Source: Clostridium sp. Cult2
Lineage (GTDB): Bacteria > Bacillota > Clostridia > Tissierellales > Tepidimicrobiaceae
DNA: 46,163 bases
Direction of reading: 5' to 3'
Assembly: GCF_021655075.1 (NCBI RefSeq)
Contig: NZ_PPXX01000006.1
Location: forward strand, 1 to 46,163
Below the pieces are notes generated by a model. It was not told where the DNA came from, searched no databases, and saw only the letters and a program-made list of their open reading frames with translations. A program made the translations under genes and the position numbers. Shown piece after piece: positions 43,858 through 46,163 of this stretch (position 1 is the first letter of the stretch; every line of letters begins with the position of its first letter).

Positions 43858-44595
43858 GAAGCAAAATACAACGCATCTTCTAGGAATACATATTACCTGC
43901 CCTATTTGTAGATTGTTTGGATCTATTCCAGGATTTGCATTTATAATCTCTTGAACTGGTACATTAAACCTTTGACCAATTGTAAATAAGGTATCCCCAG
44001 GCCTTATAGTGTAATAAAATCCATTTGGACATGGTGGTAGAGGTGGTATTGGTGGTGCCATTTGTGGTATACATATTACTTGACCTATTTGTAAATTATT
44101 TGGATCGATTCCTGGGTTGGCATTTATTATCGCTTGAACTGATACGCCAAATCGTTGGCTAAGTGCAAATATGGTATCTCCTGGTCTTATGGTATAGTAA
44201 AATCCATTAGGGCATGGTGGTACTGGTGGTGCCATCTGTGGTATACATATTACTTGGCCTATTTGTAAATTATTTGGATCTACTCCTGGATTGGCTCTCA
44301 TAATAGCTTCCACACTTACTCCAAATTGTTGACTAAGTTTATAGAATGTGTCTCCTGGTCTTATAGTATAATAAAATCCATTTGGACATGGTGGTAATGG
44401 TGGCGCCATCTGTGGTATACATATTATTTGACCTATCTGTAAATTATTTGGATCAATTCCTGGGTTTATTTCAATAATTGCTTCTACGGTAGTATTATAT
44501 TTACGAGCTAATGCATAAAGAGTATCCCCAGATTTAATGGTATATGCAAAACTTCCAGCGGGACATCTTTGTTCTATTTCATGTTTTTCTTTCAT
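43855..44595 (-). CDS. four-LysM protein, probable spore-coat or cortex protein
   Basis: The 246-residue protein has four LysM modules (about 15-60, 73-118, 130-175, 190-236), each ending near LQIGQVICIP, joined by Pro-rich linkers with PCPNGFYYTIRPGDT. There is no signal peptide or catalytic domain. LysM binds N-acetylglucosamine chains. The promoter upstream fits sigma K, so expression in the mother cell late in sporulation is likely, with a place in the spore envelope. The modules are nearly identical, pointing to recent internal duplication. ATG follows AAAGGTGATTATGT. Confidence 0.9.
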   Translation of the reverse strand: MKEKHEIEQRCPAGSFAYTIKSGDTLYALARKYNTTVEAIIEINPGIDPNNLQIGQIICIPQMAPPLPPCPNGFYYTIRPGDTFYKLSQQFGVSVEAIMRANPGVDPNNLQIGQVICIPQMAPPVPPCPNGFYYTIRPGDTIFALSQRFGVSVQAIINANPGIDPNNLQIGQVICIPQMAPPIPPLPPCPNGFYYTIRPGDTLFTIGQRFNVPVQEIINANPGIDPNNLQIGQVICIPRRCVVFCF

Positions 44596-44632
44596 ACATA
44601 ATCACCTTTCCCTCATATAATTATTTGCACTA

Positions 44633-44661
44633 TATAATATGCAAATAAGATAATAGATGTT
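44633..44661 (-). promoter_or_regulatory. sigma-K-type promoter of the four-LysM gene
   Basis: The minus strand reads AACA (44661-44658), 16 bases, then CATATTATA (44641-44633). The B. subtilis sigma-K consensus is mACm, 16 bases, CATAnnnTA, so all fixed positions match. The box lies in GCATATTATATA followed by TGCA, which is also found before the next LysM gene. Confidence 0.7.
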
Positions 44662-44679
44662 AATAATTTAAGCAAAAGA

Positions 44680-44701
44680 AAAAGGAGCTTAAGCTCCTTT
44701 T
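44680..44701 (-). terminator. terminator of the three-LysM gene
   Basis: AAAAGGAGCTT is followed directly by its complement AAGCTCCTTTT. The structure sits next to the stop codon at 44704, and TTCTTTTGC follows on the minus strand. It is short but has the right shape. Confidence 0.75.
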
Positions 44702-44703
44702 CA

Positions 44704-45246
44704 TTAGAAAGTTGGTATACATATTACTTGACCTATTTGTAAGCTGTTTGGATCTACCCCTGGATTAGCTCTAATTATTGCATCTACACTAACCCCAAAT
44801 TGTTGGCTAAGTCTAAAGAACGTGTCTCCCGCCCTTACTACATAAAGGAAACCATTCGGACATGGTGGGGTTGGGGTTACTGCACTTGGTATACATATCA
44901 TTTGTCCTATTTGAAGTCTATTTGGATCTACCCCTGGATTAGCCCTAATTATTGCATCTACACTAACCCCAAATTGTTGGCTAAGTCTAAAGAATGTATC
45001 CCCTGGCTTTATAGTATATAGGAACCCATTTGGGCATGGTGGTGCCGGAGGTGGCATAACTCCTGGTATACATATTCTTTGGCCTATTTGAAGTCTATTT
45101 GGATCAACCCCTGGATTTATTCTAATTATAGCCTCAACTGTTGTATTGAATCTGCGAGCTAATAAAAAGAAGGTATCTCCAGATCTTATAGTATAAGCAA
45201 AGCTCCCAGAAGGGCAGACCTGCATTGTTTCATGACGACTATCCAT
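44704..45246 (-). CDS. three-LysM protein, probable spore-coat or cortex protein
   Basis: The protein has about 180 residues and three LysM modules (AYTIRSGDTFFLLARRFN and two more starting with NGFLYTIKPGDTFF or NGFLYVVRAGDTFF). The N-terminus (METMQ/CPSGSFAYTI style) is closely related to the neighbouring four-LysM protein, so the two genes are a tandem duplication. No signal peptide is seen. I start at ATG 45246, after AAAGGTGATTAAT, because the earlier in-frame ATG at 45279 has no ribosome binding site and lies at or next to the predicted transcription start. Confidence 0.88.
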   Translation of the reverse strand: MDSRHETMQVCPSGSFAYTIRSGDTFFLLARRFNTTVEAIIRINPGVDPNRLQIGQRICIPGVMPPPAPPCPNGFLYTIKPGDTFFRLSQQFGVSVDAIIRANPGVDPNRLQIGQMICIPSAVTPTPPCPNGFLYVVRAGDTFFRLSQQFGVSVDAIIRANPGVDPNSLQIGQVICIPTF

Positions 45247-45281
45247 ATTAATCACCTTTCTTAATTTATTTTTATGCAATA

Positions 45282-45310
45282 TATAATATGCTAGAAAGGT
45301 GTAGGCTGTG
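45282..45310 (-). promoter_or_regulatory. sigma-K-type promoter of the three-LysM gene
   Basis: The minus strand reads CACA (45310-45307), 16 bases, then CATATTATA (45290-45282), matching mACm, 16 bases, CATAnnnTA. The surrounding GCATATTATATA followed by TGCA is shared with the promoter of the paralogous gene, while the 16-base spacers differ, so the -10 and -35 elements are what was kept. Confidence 0.72.
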
Positions 45311-45348
45311 AAAATTATTCGCCTTTTAATCCTTGATAAGAATTTATG

Positions 45349-46163
45349 TTATAATTTACCTACAAACTCTTTACCAAATTCAACACATCTATCTATAGAT
45401 TCTTCATCTGGGTTCCAGAGTTCTTTTATTCCTTCTTGTACTATTTCTATCTTTGCATTTTTCAGTCTTTCCTCTAAAATGGCTACAGATTCTCCTGACC
45501 AACCATAAGAACCAAAAGCTGCACCTTTTTTATTCTTAAACCCTATGCCTTTTATCATATCAAGTATACCGCCAGTTGCATGCATTATACTCTTATTTAC
45601 AGTAGAGGACCCAAATAGCATTGCCTTTGATTTAAACAATTCTGTAATTACATCATTTTTATCAGAATTGGCAGCATTAAACAGTTTAACCGTTACATCC
45701 TTGTCTACAGATTTAATACCTTCTGCAATTGCCTCAGCCATCTTTCTAGTAGCATTCCACATAGTATCATATACTATGGTAATCTGATTTTCCTGATAGG
45801 CATCTGCCCATTCTAAATATTTTTCTATAATCTGAGCTGGATTATCCCGCCAAATGATTCCATGGCTGGTAGCTATAACATCTACAGACAAATTAAATCC
45901 TAATACTTCTTTTATTTTATTGGTTACAAGAGAGCTAAAGGGAGTCAAAATATTTGCATAGTATTTTATTGCTTCTTGATATAATTCAGCCTGATCTACT
46001 AAATCATTATAAAGTAAGTTTGAAGCATAGTGTTGCCCAAAGGCATCATTACTAAATAGGATATTTTCTCCAGTCATATAGGTAAACATACTATCTGGCC
46101 AATGTAACATTCGAGCTTCAATAAATATTAATTTATTGTTTTCTCCAATCTCCAATTCATCTC
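45349..46163 (-). CDS. FprA-family A-type flavoprotein, 5' end outside the window
   Basis: The frame stays open to the window edge, so the first 130 or so residues, with the HxHxDH metal motif, are missing. The visible part has the end of the metallo-beta-lactamase-like domain (LIFIEARMLHWPDSMFTYM, FSNDAFGQHYAS, ATSHGIIWRDNP) and a C-terminal flavodoxin domain (VYDTMWNATRKMAEAIAEGI, FGSSTVNKSIM, AAFGSYGWSGESVAIL). These di-iron FMN proteins reduce O2 or NO to harmless products in anaerobes. There is no rubredoxin fusion. The gap to the LysM gene shows no clear terminator. Confidence 0.95.
   Translation of the reverse strand, partial: DELEIGENNKLIFIEARMLHWPDSMFTYMTGENILFSNDAFGQHYASNLLYNDLVDQAELYQEAIKYYANILTPFSSLVTNKIKEVLGFNLSVDVIATSHGIIWRDNPAQIIEKYLEWADAYQENQITIVYDTMWNATRKMAEAIAEGIKSVDKDVTVKLFNAANSDKNDVITELFKSKAMLFGSSTVNKSIMHATGGILDMIKGIGFKNKKGAAFGSYGWSGESVAILEERLKNAKIEIVQEGIKELWNPDEESIDRCVEFGKEFVGKL

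Overview
The window is an AT-rich chromosomal segment of a spore-forming, strictly anaerobic, low-GC Gram-positive bacterium. The gene set (FprA-type flavoprotein, two-domain acyl-CoA dehydratase activase, type 2 isopentenyl diphosphate isomerase, ECF and BioY transporters, sigma-K-like promoters before LysM proteins) fits Clostridia sensu lato, most like the Tissierellales. That placement is an inference from gene content. No tRNA, rRNA, insertion sequence or prophage was seen.

Region 1 (1-12061) is a complete type I-B CRISPR-Cas locus. A 51-repeat, 50-spacer array (114-3465) is followed by a leader and then the minus-strand genes cas6-cas8b-cas7-cas5-cas3-cas4-cas1-cas2 (12061 down to 3659). 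The repeat strand that ends in ATTGAAAC is the minus strand, so the leader lies between cas2 and the array, and a consensus promoter (TTGACA, 17 bp, TATTAT) sits there. A 12-bp GC-rich hairpin lies between cas2 and the leader. cas1 has no canonical start codon at the expected place (ATC after a perfect ribosome binding site). Several spacers read as recognisable phage or mobile-element protein fragments: an S24/LexA cleavage site, a serine recombinase and tail proteins.

Region 2 (12319-24554) holds an M29 aminopeptidase, an orphan ECF S component, a MATE exporter with a probable one-base frameshift at its start, a bacteriohemerythrin, a P-II-like/DUF1538 pair, an unassigned TIM-barrel protein, a GlnK/GlnL-like two-component system next to an AGCS amino-acid symporter, an EamA exporter, and a SufS-like/DsrE-like sulfur pair.

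Region 3 (24582-30083) has a YtrA-type GntR/ABC operon with a clear autoregulatory operator, bioY with a BirA operator over its promoter, an HD-GYP protein and the biotin ligase/repressor birA. birA and bioY therefore form a local biotin regulatory circuit.

Region 4 (30235-46163) contains a DUF2207 membrane protein with an apparent ATT start, fni, an LCP-family cell-wall ligase, a 3-methyladenine glycosylase, a DJ-1 family protein, a lipoprotein, the 1421-residue acyl-CoA dehydratase activase, a CPBP protease, a membrane Fe-S/flavin oxidoreductase with an operator-like dyad, two LysM proteins under near-identical sigma-K-type promoters, and the C-terminal two thirds of an FprA flavoprotein cut by the window end. 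Most convergent gene pairs are separated by clear intrinsic terminators.
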